Shown here: positions 51,783-60,643 of the stretch, in pieces
How positions within the stretch are numbered: position 1 is the stretch's first letter
How the letters are laid out: every line of letters starts with the position of its first letter
NCBI RefSeq assembly: GCF_030287405.1
Contig: NZ_JASVVV010000002.1
Location: forward strand, 124,001 to 188,000
Source of the DNA: Halalkalicoccus sp. NIPERK01
Lineage (GTDB): Archaea > Halobacteriota > Halobacteria > Halobacteriales > Halalkalicoccaceae
Direction of reading: 5' to 3'
Length of the DNA stretch: 64,000 nucleotides
Position numbers and translations under genes: made by a program
Notes under the pieces: generated by a model
What the model was told of the DNA's origin: nothing
The model's input: the letters and a program-made list of their open reading frames with translations, nothing else
Databases searched by the model: none

Positions 51783-52509
51783 GCGAGCGGATCGCGCGCT
51801 CGGCGTCCGCGAGCGCGGCCTCGGGGTCGAACCCCCGTTTGATCGCCTCGAGATTCGCGCCCGACTCGCGCAGGTCGCGGGCGTGGCGCGCGATGTTGGG
51901 AATCGCGCGAACGACGTTGTCGATGATCGGCACCGTCGCCACCTGCGCCGAGCGCGACAGCGGGTTGAGGTCGATCACGATCTCGACCGTTCCCATCGCC
52001 CCGAGCGCCTCCGCGCGGTCGCCGTCCTCTAAGGGCACGACCACCACGTCGGCGTCGTAGATCCCGTCGGCGTCGACCTTCGCGCGCTCGTGCGAGAGGT
52101 CCGGGATCCGCGCGTCGGCGGTCAGGCCCTTGACCTCGCTCGCGCCGTGGGCGCGCAGGTGGTCGGCGATCGCCCGCACGCGCTCGTCGGTGCGGCCGAA
52201 GAGGTTGACTTCGAGGTCAGCCCCGACCGCCTCGGCGAGATCGACCACCTCCCCGGGACAGAGCGCGGCGACGTTGCCGTTGACCGAGAGGACTGGGTGA
52301 CGCGCCGACAGCAGGTGCGCCGCGGCGGCGCGGGCGGCGGCGTCGGCGCTCTCGATGGTACGTTCGCCCAGCAGGTAGTCGAACGCCTCGCCGCGACCCT
52401 GCGCGATCAGCCCCTGTCGGCTCGTGATCCCTTTCTCGACGCCCTCCTCGATTCGGTGGCGGGTCACCAGCGAGTCGTGACGCGGGTGGTCCGCCGGGAT
52501 GTCGGTCAT
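51739..52509 (-). CDS. 4-phosphopantoate-beta-alanine ligase (archaeal phosphopantothenate synthetase)
   Basis: This archaeal CoA-pathway enzyme joins phosphopantoate with beta-alanine using ATP. The 256-residue protein begins with HPRHDSLVTRHRIEEGVEKGITS and contains LLSARHPVLSVNGNVAALCP and EVNLFGRTDERV. DGIYDADVVVVPLEDGDRAEAL and VIDLNPLSRSAQ are further family blocks. It follows pantoate kinase by 20 bp on the same strand, the two making up the archaeal replacement for the bacterial pantothenate route. Confidence 0.92.
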   Translation of the reverse strand: MTDIPADHPRHDSLVTRHRIEEGVEKGITSRQGLIAQGRGEAFDYLLGERTIESADAAARAAAAHLLSARHPVLSVNGNVAALCPGEVVDLAEAVGADLEVNLFGRTDERVRAIADHLRAHGASEVKGLTADARIPDLSHERAKVDADGIYDADVVVVPLEDGDRAEALGAMGTVEIVIDLNPLSRSAQVATVPIIDNVVRAIPNIARHARDLRESGANLEAIKRGFDPEAALADAERAIRSPTDGSGRSPDGARD

Positions 52510-52529
52510 ACCCGTTCTCGACGAGGGGG

Positions 52530-53420
52530 TTACAAATCGCCTGCGTTGTTCGCCCGTGGTGGCCCTGAGGCGGTCGGCGGGGCCGGGTCGTCGAGGATCG
52601 TCGCCCCCGCGGCGTGGGTGTGACAGACCGACGGGTCGTAGCCCGCATCCGAGAGCCCCGTATCGAGCGCGAAGACGGTCTCCCCGAGCATCGCCATCGA
52701 GGCCTCGCCGCCCGCCGCGGAGACGTCCTCGACGGCCTCGCGAACCCGGTCGGTGAGCAGGCCCGCCTCGCGGGCGAAGCGCCGCGAGGCGTACATGAGC
52801 GTCGAAAGCGTCGGCTCCTCGCCGAGGATCGAGAGCGATTCGAGACCCGCGTCGGTCAGCCGTTCGGTGTCGCCCGAGAGCACCGACTCCGTCGAGAGCT
52901 CGCCGAAGGTGCAGTACTCGATCCGGGTGCTCGCGGGAATTCCGTCGAGTCGGTTGTGCTCGGGGTCGCCGGGATCGAGACGGACCGGAACGCCGCCGCG
53001 GGCCTGTGCGACGACGTCGCCGAGGCCGGTCCCCGAGCGGACCTCAGCGGCGTGAGCGACGGTGACGAGTTCGTTCTCCGAGAGCCGTCGGTCGAACGCC
53101 TGATTGGCCGCGATCGCGGTGCCGAGCGCCAGCGCCCCGGAGACGCCAAAGCCCGCCCCGAGCGGGAGCTCCGTGGTCGCCTCGACGCGCGCGGAAGCCG
53201 AGAGCGAATCGAGCACCCGATCGACCGGTTCGACGGTCAGTTCGGTCCCGTCGAGGGTCGTCCGCGTATGGGTGGCGGGCGCGACGCGGACGGTCACGCC
53301 GTCGGTGAGCGTCAGCCCCGCGCCCCGCGACCCCGCCTTCGCCGGGTCGTCGTCGGGATGGCTGCTGAAGAAGCCGGTGACGTGTCCGGGGACGAACGCC
53401 GTCATCCCATCGTCGTCCAT
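52530..53420 (-). CDS. pantoate kinase
   Basis: This GHMP-family kinase phosphorylates pantoate, the archaeal first committed CoA step. The 296-residue protein starts AFVPGHVTGFFSSHPDDDP, with the ATP loop LPLGAGFGVSGALALG near residue 90 and VRSGTGLGDVVAQARGGVP further on. The tail (PAPPTASGPPRANNAGDL) is low-complexity. The start may be ATG 53420 or the in-frame ATG 53405. It is paired with the next enzyme of the pathway downstream. Confidence 0.93.
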   Translation of the reverse strand: MDDDGMTAFVPGHVTGFFSSHPDDDPAKAGSRGAGLTLTDGVTVRVAPATHTRTTLDGTELTVEPVDRVLDSLSASARVEATTELPLGAGFGVSGALALGTAIAANQAFDRRLSENELVTVAHAAEVRSGTGLGDVVAQARGGVPVRLDPGDPEHNRLDGIPASTRIEYCTFGELSTESVLSGDTERLTDAGLESLSILGEEPTLSTLMYASRRFAREAGLLTDRVREAVEDVSAAGGEASMAMLGETVFALDTGLSDAGYDPSVCHTHAAGATILDDPAPPTASGPPRANNAGDL

Positions 53421-53451
53421 GGCGGGGGTTCGCGAGCCCCGTGGTTAAGCC

Positions 53452-54258
53452 TTATACTCTCTCGCGCATGGCGCGAGCGATCCGGTCGCTCGACGTACGG
53501 CCGATCGAGTGGACGGTCCGTGCGGTCGATTTGCCGGCCTCGGCGGCCAGATCCCACGCCACGCGCTGGAGGTGTTCGGCGGGGTTGCGCGACCACCGAC
53601 CCGGGTGGACGAGCAGGTAGAGCCGTTCACAGCCCCCGGAGCCGAGTCCGGCGATCAGGTCGTCGGTCGTCGAGATCCGGCCGAAACCGGCGACATCCGT
53701 GCCCCAGTCCCGGCCCGTATCCGATACGTACGAGGGGATGGCGTCGTCGTCGTTGCCGGTGTCGACCGAGAGGTACGCCTCGGCGAGCAGGTCGTAGTCC
53801 TCGATGGTGTACTCGCCGCGCCACATGTCGAGGTTGTGGTGGGGCGAGAGCGGACTGCCGTGGGGACAGATCGTCGTGACGTCGACGTGTTCGCGGAAGC
53901 GCGCGAGGTTGCGCCCGAACCGTTCGTGGGCCGCCTCGAAGTCCCCGCGGGTCTTCGCGAGGTCCTCGTAGTGATAGCCGACCTCGTGGCCCAGTTCCGA
54001 GACCTCGGCGACGGTTTCGGGGCTGAACGTCGACGTCCGGAAGTAGTAGGAGGTCGAAACGTCGCGTTCGGCCTCGACGCGCGCCATCGAGCGCGCGGTC
54101 CCGACCTTCCGGTCGACGTCGTGGCGAACGATTATGTAGGGAGAGTCGTGGTCCGACCGCGTAACGTAGTCGTGGAGGGTGTAGAACGTGTACCCGTTGT
54201 CGAGCGCCGCGTCGAGCAGGCGCCCGTAGTGATCGAAGGTGAAATCACGGACATTCAT
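53452..54258 (-). CDS. polysaccharide deacetylase-like protein
   Basis: This 268-residue NodB-fold protein has the metal motif HD in IIVRHDVDRKVG, the second motif in ELGHEVGYHYEDLAKT (two His) and a CPHGSPLSPH block. Relatives deacetylate glycans, though many haloarchaeal ones are uncharacterised and this one has no signal peptide. I chose ATG 54258 because the TATA run at 54291-54300 would start transcription near 54268. ATG 54282 would fall upstream. The 3' end forms a CTCGCGC-atg-GCGCGAG hairpin (53460 region). Confidence 0.82.
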   Translation of the reverse strand: MNVRDFTFDHYGRLLDAALDNGYTFYTLHDYVTRSDHDSPYIIVRHDVDRKVGTARSMARVEAERDVSTSYYFRTSTFSPETVAEVSELGHEVGYHYEDLAKTRGDFEAAHERFGRNLARFREHVDVTTICPHGSPLSPHHNLDMWRGEYTIEDYDLLAEAYLSVDTGNDDDAIPSYVSDTGRDWGTDVAGFGRISTTDDLIAGLGSGGCERLYLLVHPGRWSRNPAEHLQRVAWDLAAEAGKSTARTVHSIGRTSSDRIARAMRERV

Positions 54259-54290
54259 TCGAGTTCTATATCTCAATTTCATAGCTCCGG

Positions 54291-54300
54291 ATATATATAT
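54291..54300 (-). promoter_or_regulatory. TATA box of deacetylase-like gene
   Basis: The ATATATATAT run lies about 33-42 bp before the chosen ATG. CGGATATATA (54288-54297) recurs inverted as TATATATCCG at 54392-54401, forming two outward-facing TATA-like boxes about 100 bp apart. Confidence 0.5.
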
Positions 54301-54432
54301 GTGTCCACTAACTGACTGTAGGCGTCGGCTACCGGTACGGGGAGCTAGACGGCGTTCTACCGCCTCTCGTTGCGTTTAGTTAGAGGATACTTATATATCC
54401 GAAATCGATCACTAACGATCCGACCGTCGGGT

Positions 54433-55032
54433 TCAGTAGTCGAGCCAGTCGTCGCGCATCGCCTCGGCCTCCTCGGTGAGGTAGACCCGCGCGTCGGGGT
54501 GCTGGTCGGCGTCCTGGACTAGTTCGCCGTCGCGGCGGTCGCGTTCGAGACGCTCTTTGGCCTCCTCGCGCTCGACGCCGTCGATGACGATCATCGCATC
54601 GAGGAGCAGCGATTCGGGGACGCCGGTCCCGATACCGCCCTTCGGGGCGTCGGGTTCGGTCGCCTCGGATGCGGTGTCGTCCTCGATGACGGCGACGTAC
54701 TCGCGGACGTCGCCGCTGTCGCCGAGCCGTTCGTGCCAGCGTCGGGGAAAGAGGCTCACCCGGTCGTCGTCGAGCGCGTAGTACGCCTCGGCGTCGTGCC
54801 ACCCCTCGCCGGTCGAGAGGCCGTCATCGACGGTCGAACGGAACTCGCCCTCGGCGAAGGGGAGGATGTCGTCGGCCGCGACCGCCCGGTCGTAGGCGTC
54901 GAGCGTCTCGCGGTCGATACCGGGCCCTTCCGGACGGTGGTACCGCTCGACGGTGCGCAGAAGCTCCCGCGCCGTGAGGGTCTCGCCGTACTGTCGCGCC
55001 TCCTCGAGCGCTTGCTGGTTCGGGTCGGCCAT
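54433..55032 (-). CDS. conserved haloarchaeal protein, unknown function
   Basis: This 199-residue acidic protein shows ARQYGETLTARELLRTVERYH, FAEGEFRSTVDDGLSTGEGWHDAEAYYALD and SLFPRRWHERLGDS. The C-terminal part is helical (GVEREEAKERLERDRRDGELVQDAD) and resembles a winged-helix tail. I think it is one of the haloarchaeal DUF families, but I cannot name it with confidence. No signal or membrane segment is present. The ATG is at 55032; the aspS hairpin region lies upstream. Confidence 0.75.
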   Translation of the reverse strand: MADPNQQALEEARQYGETLTARELLRTVERYHRPEGPGIDRETLDAYDRAVAADDILPFAEGEFRSTVDDGLSTGEGWHDAEAYYALDDDRVSLFPRRWHERLGDSGDVREYVAVIEDDTASEATEPDAPKGGIGTGVPESLLLDAMIVIDGVEREEAKERLERDRRDGELVQDADQHPDARVYLTEEAEAMRDDWLDY

Positions 55033-55132
55033 CGCTCACACATGGGGGCGAACGGCGAATAAAACCACTGCCAGCAACGCTCGGAGTGAGAACCGTTGAC
55101 GACCCCTGCAGGGCTTGCTGACCCCCGCTCAA

Positions 55133-55283
55133 CCGCGAGAGTGCCTCCCCTATGGGGAGAGGTGCTGGCGGTCTCGCGGGAACAGGGTGGGACCGAAGGT
55201 CTCGCGAACCCCCACGTGGTCGGCAGCGCTTTCGCCATGGCGACCACGTGGGAACGGCGCGAGACTCGCTTCACTCGTCTCGC
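55133..55283. repeat. hairpin array with shared GTCTCGCG/CGCGAGAC arms
   Basis: The non-coding stretch contains nested inverted repeats. CCGCGAGA (55133-55140) pairs with TCTCGCGG (55172-55179) around CTCCCC-tat-GGGGAG (55145-55159). GTCTCGCG (55199-55206) pairs with CGCGAGAC (55258-55265) around CCCACGTGGTCG/CGACCACGTGGG (55211-55222, 55241-55252). GCGAGAC (55259-55265) also pairs with GTCTCGC (55277-55283). It lies between aspS and the next gene; a terminator role covers only part of it. Confidence 0.65.
55150..55185 (-). repeat. second copy of the aspS 3' end
   Basis: On the minus strand this encodes LFPRDRQHLSP-stop, the same ending as aspS ([11 protein letters not shown]-stop, 55303-55338), 153 bp downstream. 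The two 36-bp copies differ at several bases, nearly all at synonymous positions, so both have been coding sequence. Confidence 0.7.
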
Positions 55284-55302
55284 TGGCTCCCAGGTTTTCG
55301 TC

Positions 55303-56601
55303 CTACGGCGACAAACGCTGGCGGTCCCTCGGAAACAGCACGGCCTCGCGGATGTTGCCCAGATCGAGCATCGTCATCACGAGCCGTTCGACGCCGTAGG
55401 CCCAGCCCGCGTGCGGTGGCATCCCGTACTTGAACATCTTCGTGTAGTACTCGAACTGCGAGGGATCCAGCCCCTGCTGTTCAAACCCCTCGACGAGGTA
55501 GTCGTAGCGGTGTTCGCGCTGGCCGCCCGAGACCAGTTCCATCCGCGGGTGCATCAGGTCGAAGCCCTTCGAGAGCTCGCCGCCCTCGTGGTCCTGGATG
55601 TAGAAGGGCTTGATCTCGCTGGGCCAGTCGGTCACGAAGTAGTGGCCGCCGACGTCCTGTCCCAGCGCTTTCTCGGCCTCGGTGGGCAGGTCGTCGCCCC
55701 AGACCAACTGCTCATCGAGTTCGCCCGTGGCGTTGATGCGTTCGATGGCCTCCTCGTAGGTCAGGCGGGGAAAGCCCGCCTCAGGTACGGAAAAGTCGTC
55801 GTAGCCCAGCGTCTCCAACTGCTCACGGCAGTTCTCGGCGACGCCCTCGTGGGCCGCGAGCAGGGTGCGCTCGCAGGCGTCCATCGCCTCCTCGTGGTCG
55901 ATGAAGGCGCTCTCGAAGTCGATCATCGTCGCCTCGTTGAGGTGCCGTGGCGTGTTGTGCTCCTCGGCCCGGAAGATGGGGCCGATCTCGAAGACGCGTT
56001 CGAGGCCGCTGCCGACCATCAGCTGCTTGAACAGCTGGGGGGACTGGTTCATGAACGCCTCCTTGCCGAAGTAGGTGATGGGGAACAGTTCGGTGCCGCC
56101 TTCCGTTCCTGTTGCGACGATCTTCGGCGTGTTGATCTCCGTACAGCCGATCTCCCGGAAGCTCTCGCGCACGGCCCGGAGGATTTCGGCGCGGATCTCG
56201 AAAATCGCCTTGGTCTCGTCCTTTCGCAGGTCCAGCGTGCGGTTGTCCAGCCGCGTCGAGAGTTCGGCGTCGACCTTTCCCGACGGGTCGAGCGGGAGTT
56301 CGGGTTCGGCCTCGGCGATCACGTCGAGTTCCTCGGGCGCGATCTCGACGCCCGTGGGCGCACGCGGCTCCTCCTCGATCGTGCCGGTCGCCGAGATTAC
56401 GCTCTCGCGGGAGAGATCGAGTCCCGTCTCGACGAGGTCCTCGGGCATCTCGTCTTTCTCGAACTTGATCTGGATCTTTCCACTTTTATCGCGGAGGATG
56501 AGAAACGCGATCCCCCCGAGGTCGCGGATCTCGTGAACCCAGCCCGCGACCGTGGCGTGGTCGCCGGGTTCGGCGTCCGCGGTGTAGGTTCGGTTCTGCA
56601 T
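55303..56601 (-). CDS. aspS: aspartate-tRNA(Asp/Asn) ligase
   Basis: This 432-residue class II synthetase of the archaeal type has an N-terminal OB fold ([25 protein letters not shown]), motif 2 [14 protein letters not shown] and [20 protein letters not shown] before it. Motif 3 lies in [23 protein letters not shown]. In haloarchaea it is usually non-discriminating, also charging tRNA-Asn for the amidotransferase route. The ATG is at 56601. The 3' end is duplicated 153 bp downstream next to a hairpin array. Confidence 0.96.
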   Translation of the reverse strand: MQNRTYTADAEPGDHATVAGWVHEIRDLGGIAFLILRDKSGKIQIKFEKDEMPEDLVETGLDLSRESVISATGTIEEEPRAPTGVEIAPEELDVIAEAEPELPLDPSGKVDAELSTRLDNRTLDLRKDETKAIFEIRAEILRAVRESFREIGCTEINTPKIVATGTEGGTELFPITYFGKEAFMNQSPQLFKQLMVGSGLERVFEIGPIFRAEEHNTPRHLNEATMIDFESAFIDHEEAMDACERTLLAAHEGVAENCREQLETLGYDDFSVPEAGFPRLTYEEAIERINATGELDEQLVWGDDLPTEAEKALGQDVGGHYFVTDWPSEIKPFYIQDHEGGELSKGFDLMHPRMELVSGGQREHRYDYLVEGFEQQGLDPSQFEYYTKMFKYGMPPHAGWAYGVERLVMTMLDLGNIREAVLFPRDRQRLSP

Positions 56602-56772
56602 GCCCGACCGTTTCGCTCGCGGGCATTAAAGGCGGTCGGTTCGCGTCGGTACGGCTCCGTTCGCGGGTACTCATAGGGAGCATCGTAGACGTGCAGAGAG
56701 TCCCACGGTGAGAAGCGAACGCCGTATCCAGTCGGGATTCGCCGTGGCTCCGGCTGGCTACGATACTCCCCA

Positions 56773-57198
56773 TCAGACGTTCCACGTCCAGCGGGCGTCC
56801 AGCACGTACCGGTAGACCCCGCTTACGAGGATGGCGACGACGTTCGCGATCAGGTACGCGATCCCCGACCACGTGACGAGCCCGTAGAGCACCCCGAGTT
56901 GGATCGGGATCGCCGAGCCACGGACGACGTTGGTCTTGAACAGCCCGTAGAGATACTCGCCCCAGCCCGTGTTCTTCACGGCCTGGAACGTCCAGACGTT
57001 GTTGAGGGCGTACTGGAAGACGATCGTGATCTCGATGGCGATCGTCGCCGCCAGCAGGTAGTGCAGGCCGGCGTACTCGACGAACCCGCCCAGAAGCAGC
57101 GTCTGGACTCCCGCCGCGACCGCCCCGACGATGGCGAAGCGCCGGACCCGGGTCGCGAGGCGTCCGTCGACCGCCTGTCTGAGCAGTGCCCGAACCAT
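56773..57198 (-). CDS. GtrA family membrane protein
   Basis: This 141-residue protein with four membrane helices matches GtrA/DPMS-like. It shows RRFAIVGAVAAGVQTLLLGGFVEYA, ATIAIEITIVFQYALNNVWTFQ and a closing IANVVAILVSGVYRYVLDARWTW. Relatives help move lipid-linked sugars across the membrane. It starts 5 bp after the sulfatase-fold gene ends, so the two are likely one operon. A surface polymer or lipid modification function is inferred. Confidence 0.88.
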   Translation of the reverse strand: MVRALLRQAVDGRLATRVRRFAIVGAVAAGVQTLLLGGFVEYAGLHYLLAATIAIEITIVFQYALNNVWTFQAVKNTGWGEYLYGLFKTNVVRGSAIPIQLGVLYGLVTWSGIAYLIANVVAILVSGVYRYVLDARWTWNV

Positions 57199-57202
57199 CG
57201 GT

Positions 57203-58627
57203 TTATCGGTAGCCGAGCGCCTCGAGTCGCGTCTGGACCGCGTCGCCCGCCGAGGCCGGTTCCGCCCCGCTCGTGCCCTCGATCGACCGTGCGTGCTCCC
57301 GGACCAGCGGTCGGAGCCGCTCGATCGCCGTCGCCCCCTCGGGATCGGGGTCGGCCGCCAGATCGCGCTGCTGGGTCGGGTCCGAGGGCCGGTGATACAG
57401 TTCCGCGGTCTCCGTGTCCGTGTTCTCGATGTAGGTCCACTCGGCGGTGCGGGCGCTCACGAGGAGGTCGCCGTCGCCGAGCTCCCGCGGGATCGGCTGT
57501 TGGGTGACCTCCTCGCCGCGGACGGTCACCGAGACCACCGGCTCGTCGACGGGGCGCTCGCCGCTGCGGACCGACTCCGCGAGCGAGTCGCCCGCCCACG
57601 ACTGCGGGGACGAGACGCCGAGCAGCCCACAGACCGTCGGCGGGACGTCGTCGAGCCCGACGGCCCCCTCGACCCGGTGCGGGTCGGTCCCGGGGACGTC
57701 GACGATCAGCGGCACGCGGACGAGCTCGTCGTAGAGCTTCGGGTAGTGCGCGAGGTGGCCGTGATCCTGGAACTCCTCGCCGTGGTCGCCCGCGACGACG
57801 ACCGCGGTCTCCTCGCGCGCGTCGTTCGCCGAGAGGGCGTCGAGGACGCGCCCGATGCTCGCGTCGACCTGCCGCACCGTCGCCTGATAGAGCGTCCGCA
57901 GGTCCGCGAGGGCTCGCTCGCCGACGTCCTTTCCGAGGCCCGCCCGTGCGTGGGCGAGCACCATCCGGTGGGTGCCGAGCGTCGCAGAGGAGACCTCGCG
58001 GAAGTGCCGGGGTGCGGGCGCGTAGGGCGTGTGCGGGTCCATGTAGTGGATCCAGAGGAAGAAGGGCTCCTCGCGGTCCTCGATGAACGCCCGCGCGTGG
58101 CGCTCGACGTCGAGCATCCGCGAGGCGTCCATGAACGGGCGGTCGTCGTCCCCGCCGCGCGCCCGCGAGAGGAGGCGTCGAACCGGCGAACTCGCCAGTT
58201 GGAGCCACGCCTCGACGGTGGGATGGGCCGCGAGATACCGGCCGTAGAGCGAGCCGGCGTCGGCGACGAACGACTCGAACTCCTCGAAGCCGGCGTCGTA
58301 GCCCCAATGGTCGGTGAGAAAGCCGTTCGCGGCGTTGAACCCCCCCGTGGCCAACCCGGCGGCCGAGAGCGTCTCGGCGAGCGTCTCGCTTTCGGTGACG
58401 CCGATGGACCCCGAGTCGGCGAAGACGGGGCGGGAGGCCAACAGCCCCGGAAACGAAAACGGCGTCCAGTTGCCGGTCGCGAACGCGTGTTCGAAGACGG
58501 CTCCACGGTCGGCGAGGCGCTGTATCACCGGCGTCCGGTACTCGTCGCTGTACGGCCCCACGGCGTCCACACGCAGCGAATCGACCGTGACGAGGACGAC
58601 GTTGGTGCAGTTGGTGTCAGTGGTCAT
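57203..58627 (-). CDS. alkaline phosphatase/sulfatase-superfamily protein
   Basis: This 474-residue protein of the sulfatase fold has a metal site in NVVLVTVDSLRVDAVG, MDPHTPYAPAPRHF and VVAGDHGEEFQDHGHLAHY. The CxPSR motif of true sulfatases, needed for formylglycine, is absent. The equivalent segment reads ATGNWTPFSFPGLLAS, suggesting a Thr nucleophile as in phosphotransferases. It may transfer or hydrolyse phosphate esters. I chose ATG 58627; the frame upstream is not conserved. No signal peptide is visible, which is odd for this family. It is co-oriented with GtrA. Confidence 0.82.
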   Translation of the reverse strand: MTTDTNCTNVVLVTVDSLRVDAVGPYSDEYRTPVIQRLADRGAVFEHAFATGNWTPFSFPGLLASRPVFADSGSIGVTESETLAETLSAAGLATGGFNAANGFLTDHWGYDAGFEEFESFVADAGSLYGRYLAAHPTVEAWLQLASSPVRRLLSRARGGDDDRPFMDASRMLDVERHARAFIEDREEPFFLWIHYMDPHTPYAPAPRHFREVSSATLGTHRMVLAHARAGLGKDVGERALADLRTLYQATVRQVDASIGRVLDALSANDAREETAVVVAGDHGEEFQDHGHLAHYPKLYDELVRVPLIVDVPGTDPHRVEGAVGLDDVPPTVCGLLGVSSPQSWAGDSLAESVRSGERPVDEPVVSVTVRGEEVTQQPIPRELGDGDLLVSARTAEWTYIENTDTETAELYHRPSDPTQQRDLAADPDPEGATAIERLRPLVREHARSIEGTSGAEPASAGDAVQTRLEALGYR

Positions 58628-58774
58628 ACCAGATGACGGCCGGTATCGACGCTCGGCTGCGGCCCCTTCCCCGGTCCGAGCGAGACGCGAGGCGTCGTCC
58701 GGAGACGTCGAACGCACCGACCCGATGGCGCGGGATATACGGGGAGACCTACTCAACGTTGCGATACCGATCTC

Positions 58775-59497
58775 CTATCGGCGGTTCGTCGCTTTGGCCC
58801 GGGCGTCCCGCGCGCCCTCGACCGTCTCCTCGACGGCCCCACAGCCCGCCTCGTGCAGCAGGTCGCCGACGACGATCACGTCGGCGTGCCGGGCCATCGC
58901 CTTCGCCGACTCGTAGTCGTGGATGCCGCCGCCGTAAAACAGGGTCGCCTCGTCGAGCGCCTCGCTCGCGGCCCGGACCTTCTCGGGGTCGCCGAACGTG
59001 CCCGAGTACTCGACGTAGACGATGGGCTGGCCGAACATGTGTTCGGCGAGTTCGGCGTAGGCGGCGACGTCCTCCGGGCTCTGATCGCAGTCCGCCCCCG
59101 TGAGTTCGGCGACGCTCGCCTCGGGGTTGAGGACGATGTACGCCTCGGTGAAGGTGCGGTCCCAGTCGATGTCGTCGAGGCGGACCCACTCCTTGTGCGC
59201 GCCGACGACCCACGAGACGTCGCCCGCGTTGAACACCGTCGGGACGAGATAGCCGTCCAGCGCCTCGTCGTCGACGACGACGGCGGGGTTCGACGGCTCC
59301 TGATACAGCGGCACGTCGTACTTCGCGCAGGCGTCGATCACCCGCTGCATCTTCTCCTCGGTCATGTCCAGCGTCCCCCCGATCTCGAGGGCGTCGGTCC
59401 CGGTCCGACAGACGTCCTCGAAGCTGTCGCCCGGGGCGAGGTCCTTGTCGGGATCGACCTTCACGATGTGATCCCAGTCGGTCCACGGCGCGCTCAT
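58775..59497 (-). CDS. phosphoglycerol geranylgeranyltransferase (GGGP synthase)
   Basis: This enzyme makes the first ether bond of archaeal lipids, joining sn-glycerol-1-phosphate with geranylgeranyl diphosphate. The 240-residue TIM barrel has [56 protein letters not shown] and [27 protein letters not shown] forms the phosphate-binding end. The ATG is at 59497. It is a single gene separated by about 150 bp from its neighbours. Confidence 0.95.
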   Translation of the reverse strand: MSAPWTDWDHIVKVDPDKDLAPGDSFEDVCRTGTDALEIGGTLDMTEEKMQRVIDACAKYDVPLYQEPSNPAVVVDDEALDGYLVPTVFNAGDVSWVVGAHKEWVRLDDIDWDRTFTEAYIVLNPEASVAELTGADCDQSPEDVAAYAELAEHMFGQPIVYVEYSGTFGDPEKVRAASEALDEATLFYGGGIHDYESAKAMARHADVIVVGDLLHEAGCGAVEETVEGARDARAKATNRR

Positions 59498-59614
59498 ACG
59501 GACTCAATTCTAAGGACGCGCTAAAACCCCTTCGGTGAGGTGAGACTCGCGGGGGAGGACGCGGACGAATCCCCATAGTTTCTTAACTAGCGGCTGTGCA
59601 ATCAGGATATCAGC

Positions 59615-59716
59615 ATGAGTACGACGACGACCGGTAGTGCTCCCTACCGCAACTCGAACCTCTTTTCGGGCTACTATCTCGACGAGCGCGTTGACGACCT
59701 CGGGGCGGATGACTGA
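59615..59716 (+). CDS. 33-aa ORF resembling the start of a haloarchaeal R-M gene
   Basis: ATG 59615 opens a frame encoding MSTTTTGSAPYRNSNLFSGYYLDERVDDLGADD. The YxNxNLFSGYYLDER pattern is what I remember from the beginning of large haloarchaeal restriction-modification methylases. The frame stops after 33 codons, and the next ATG (59709) overlaps its end by 8 bp in another frame. It could be a short coupled peptide, or a fragment left when a larger gene was deleted. The family memory is not verified. Confidence 0.4.
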   Translation: MSTTTTGSAPYRNSNLFSGYYLDERVDDLGADD

Positions 59717-60479
59717 CGGCGTGCCTCCCGTCGATTCACCAGATCAGTACATCGCCGAGGACGTGCGCCAGCGACTCCGGACGTTTCCGAGGAGGTTCGA
59801 GCAACTCGACGCTGTCAGCGAACTTCGCAGTCTGCTCACGGAGAAATCGGTACTTCGCGGTCCGATGGTGCATCAAAAGCCGGAGTCGTTCACGCAGCAG
59901 TATCTCATCGAACCGATACTTGACGGGCTGGGCTATCCGAGTCCCTCTTCGGAGGCCTACGGTGGAGACGGTCCGCACTTCGTCCGCGATCCGAGCGCAA
60001 AACACGTGATCGAGTCGAAACGTCCGGACTACCTCCTCGACACCGGTGAAGGGACGACGATCTGTCTGCTGGAGGCGAAAGCGGCGAATCGGGAGCGAGT
60101 CGACGGTTCCCCGCGGGATGCCACTGAACAGGTCGGAATGTACACCGACGAGAACGTGTTCTCCAAATATCGACACACGGTAGATCAGCAGTACCTCGCT
60201 GCGATCGCGACCGATGGGTTTCGATGGAAACTGTGGGGAAAAGACGTCATCGGAGGCGACGGAGCCGAATTGATTCAAACCTATGATTTTTCGCCGTCCA
60301 TCCAAACGATCAGCGATCGGTTGAGCGTCATCGAGAGCACGATTTCGATGAGTAGTGCGAGGATACGACGAGATCTCGAAACGGAATTCGTCCCGTACTT
60401 CGGTGCCGAGAACCTCCCCAATGCGCTTTCGGATGAACTCCAACCTCGGCGGTACTACTCTTCTTCGAGCGCGTCGTAG
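59709..60479 (+). CDS. restriction endonuclease-like N-terminal domain protein, probably truncated
   Basis: This 256-residue protein shows DVRQRLRTFPRRFEQLDAVSELRSLL, VHQKPESFTQQYLIEPILDGLGYP and KRPDYLLDTGEGTTICLLEAKAANRE. The last has the D...ExK nuclease pattern. Such domains begin type I/IIG restriction or methylase polypeptides of about 1000 residues. Here the methylase half is absent and the frame ends abruptly in RRYYSSSSAS. Codon bias is weaker than in neighbours, suggesting acquired DNA. I chose ATG 59709 (MTDGVPPVD). It overlaps the convergent 62-aa gene by 25 bp. Confidence 0.7.
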   Translation: MTDGVPPVDSPDQYIAEDVRQRLRTFPRRFEQLDAVSELRSLLTEKSVLRGPMVHQKPESFTQQYLIEPILDGLGYPSPSSEAYGGDGPHFVRDPSAKHVIESKRPDYLLDTGEGTTICLLEAKAANRERVDGSPRDATEQVGMYTDENVFSKYRHTVDQQYLAAIATDGFRWKLWGKDVIGGDGAELIQTYDFSPSIQTISDRLSVIESTISMSSARIRRDLETEFVPYFGAENLPNALSDELQPRRYYSSSSAS

Positions 60480-60643
60480 ATCTCCCGGTTTCGATCGCGG
60501 TCCATCCGTGCGACACGGCGCACCAGTTCCTCCCGAACGTCCGCCATGACGCGATCGACCGCAGTCGACGGCTCCCGTTCGTCCGATCCCGTGCTCATAC
60601 GAACCAGTTCCGGTCGAACCTGAATAACGGTTGTGGTGGTCAT
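60455..60643 (-). CDS. small charged protein downstream of Doc toxin, putative antitoxin
   Basis: This 62-residue protein has a short strand-like N-terminus (MTTTTVIQVRPELVRM) and a charged C-terminal helix (DRVMADVREELVRRVARMDR...). Its ATG overlaps the doc stop (ATGA at 60640-60643), so the two are coupled. No known antitoxin domain is recognised. The tight link to a Doc-type toxin is the only reason to suggest antitoxin. Here it follows the toxin, the reverse of classical phd-doc. Confidence 0.62.
   Translation of the reverse strand: MTTTTVIQVRPELVRMSTGSDEREPSTAVDRVMADVREELVRRVARMDRDRNREIYDALEEE

Noticed and set aside
53455-53475. CTCGCGC-atg-GCGCGAG hairpin as a mobile element
   Set aside because: It is the last codons of the deacetylase-like gene, a single short stem that fits a transcription end better.
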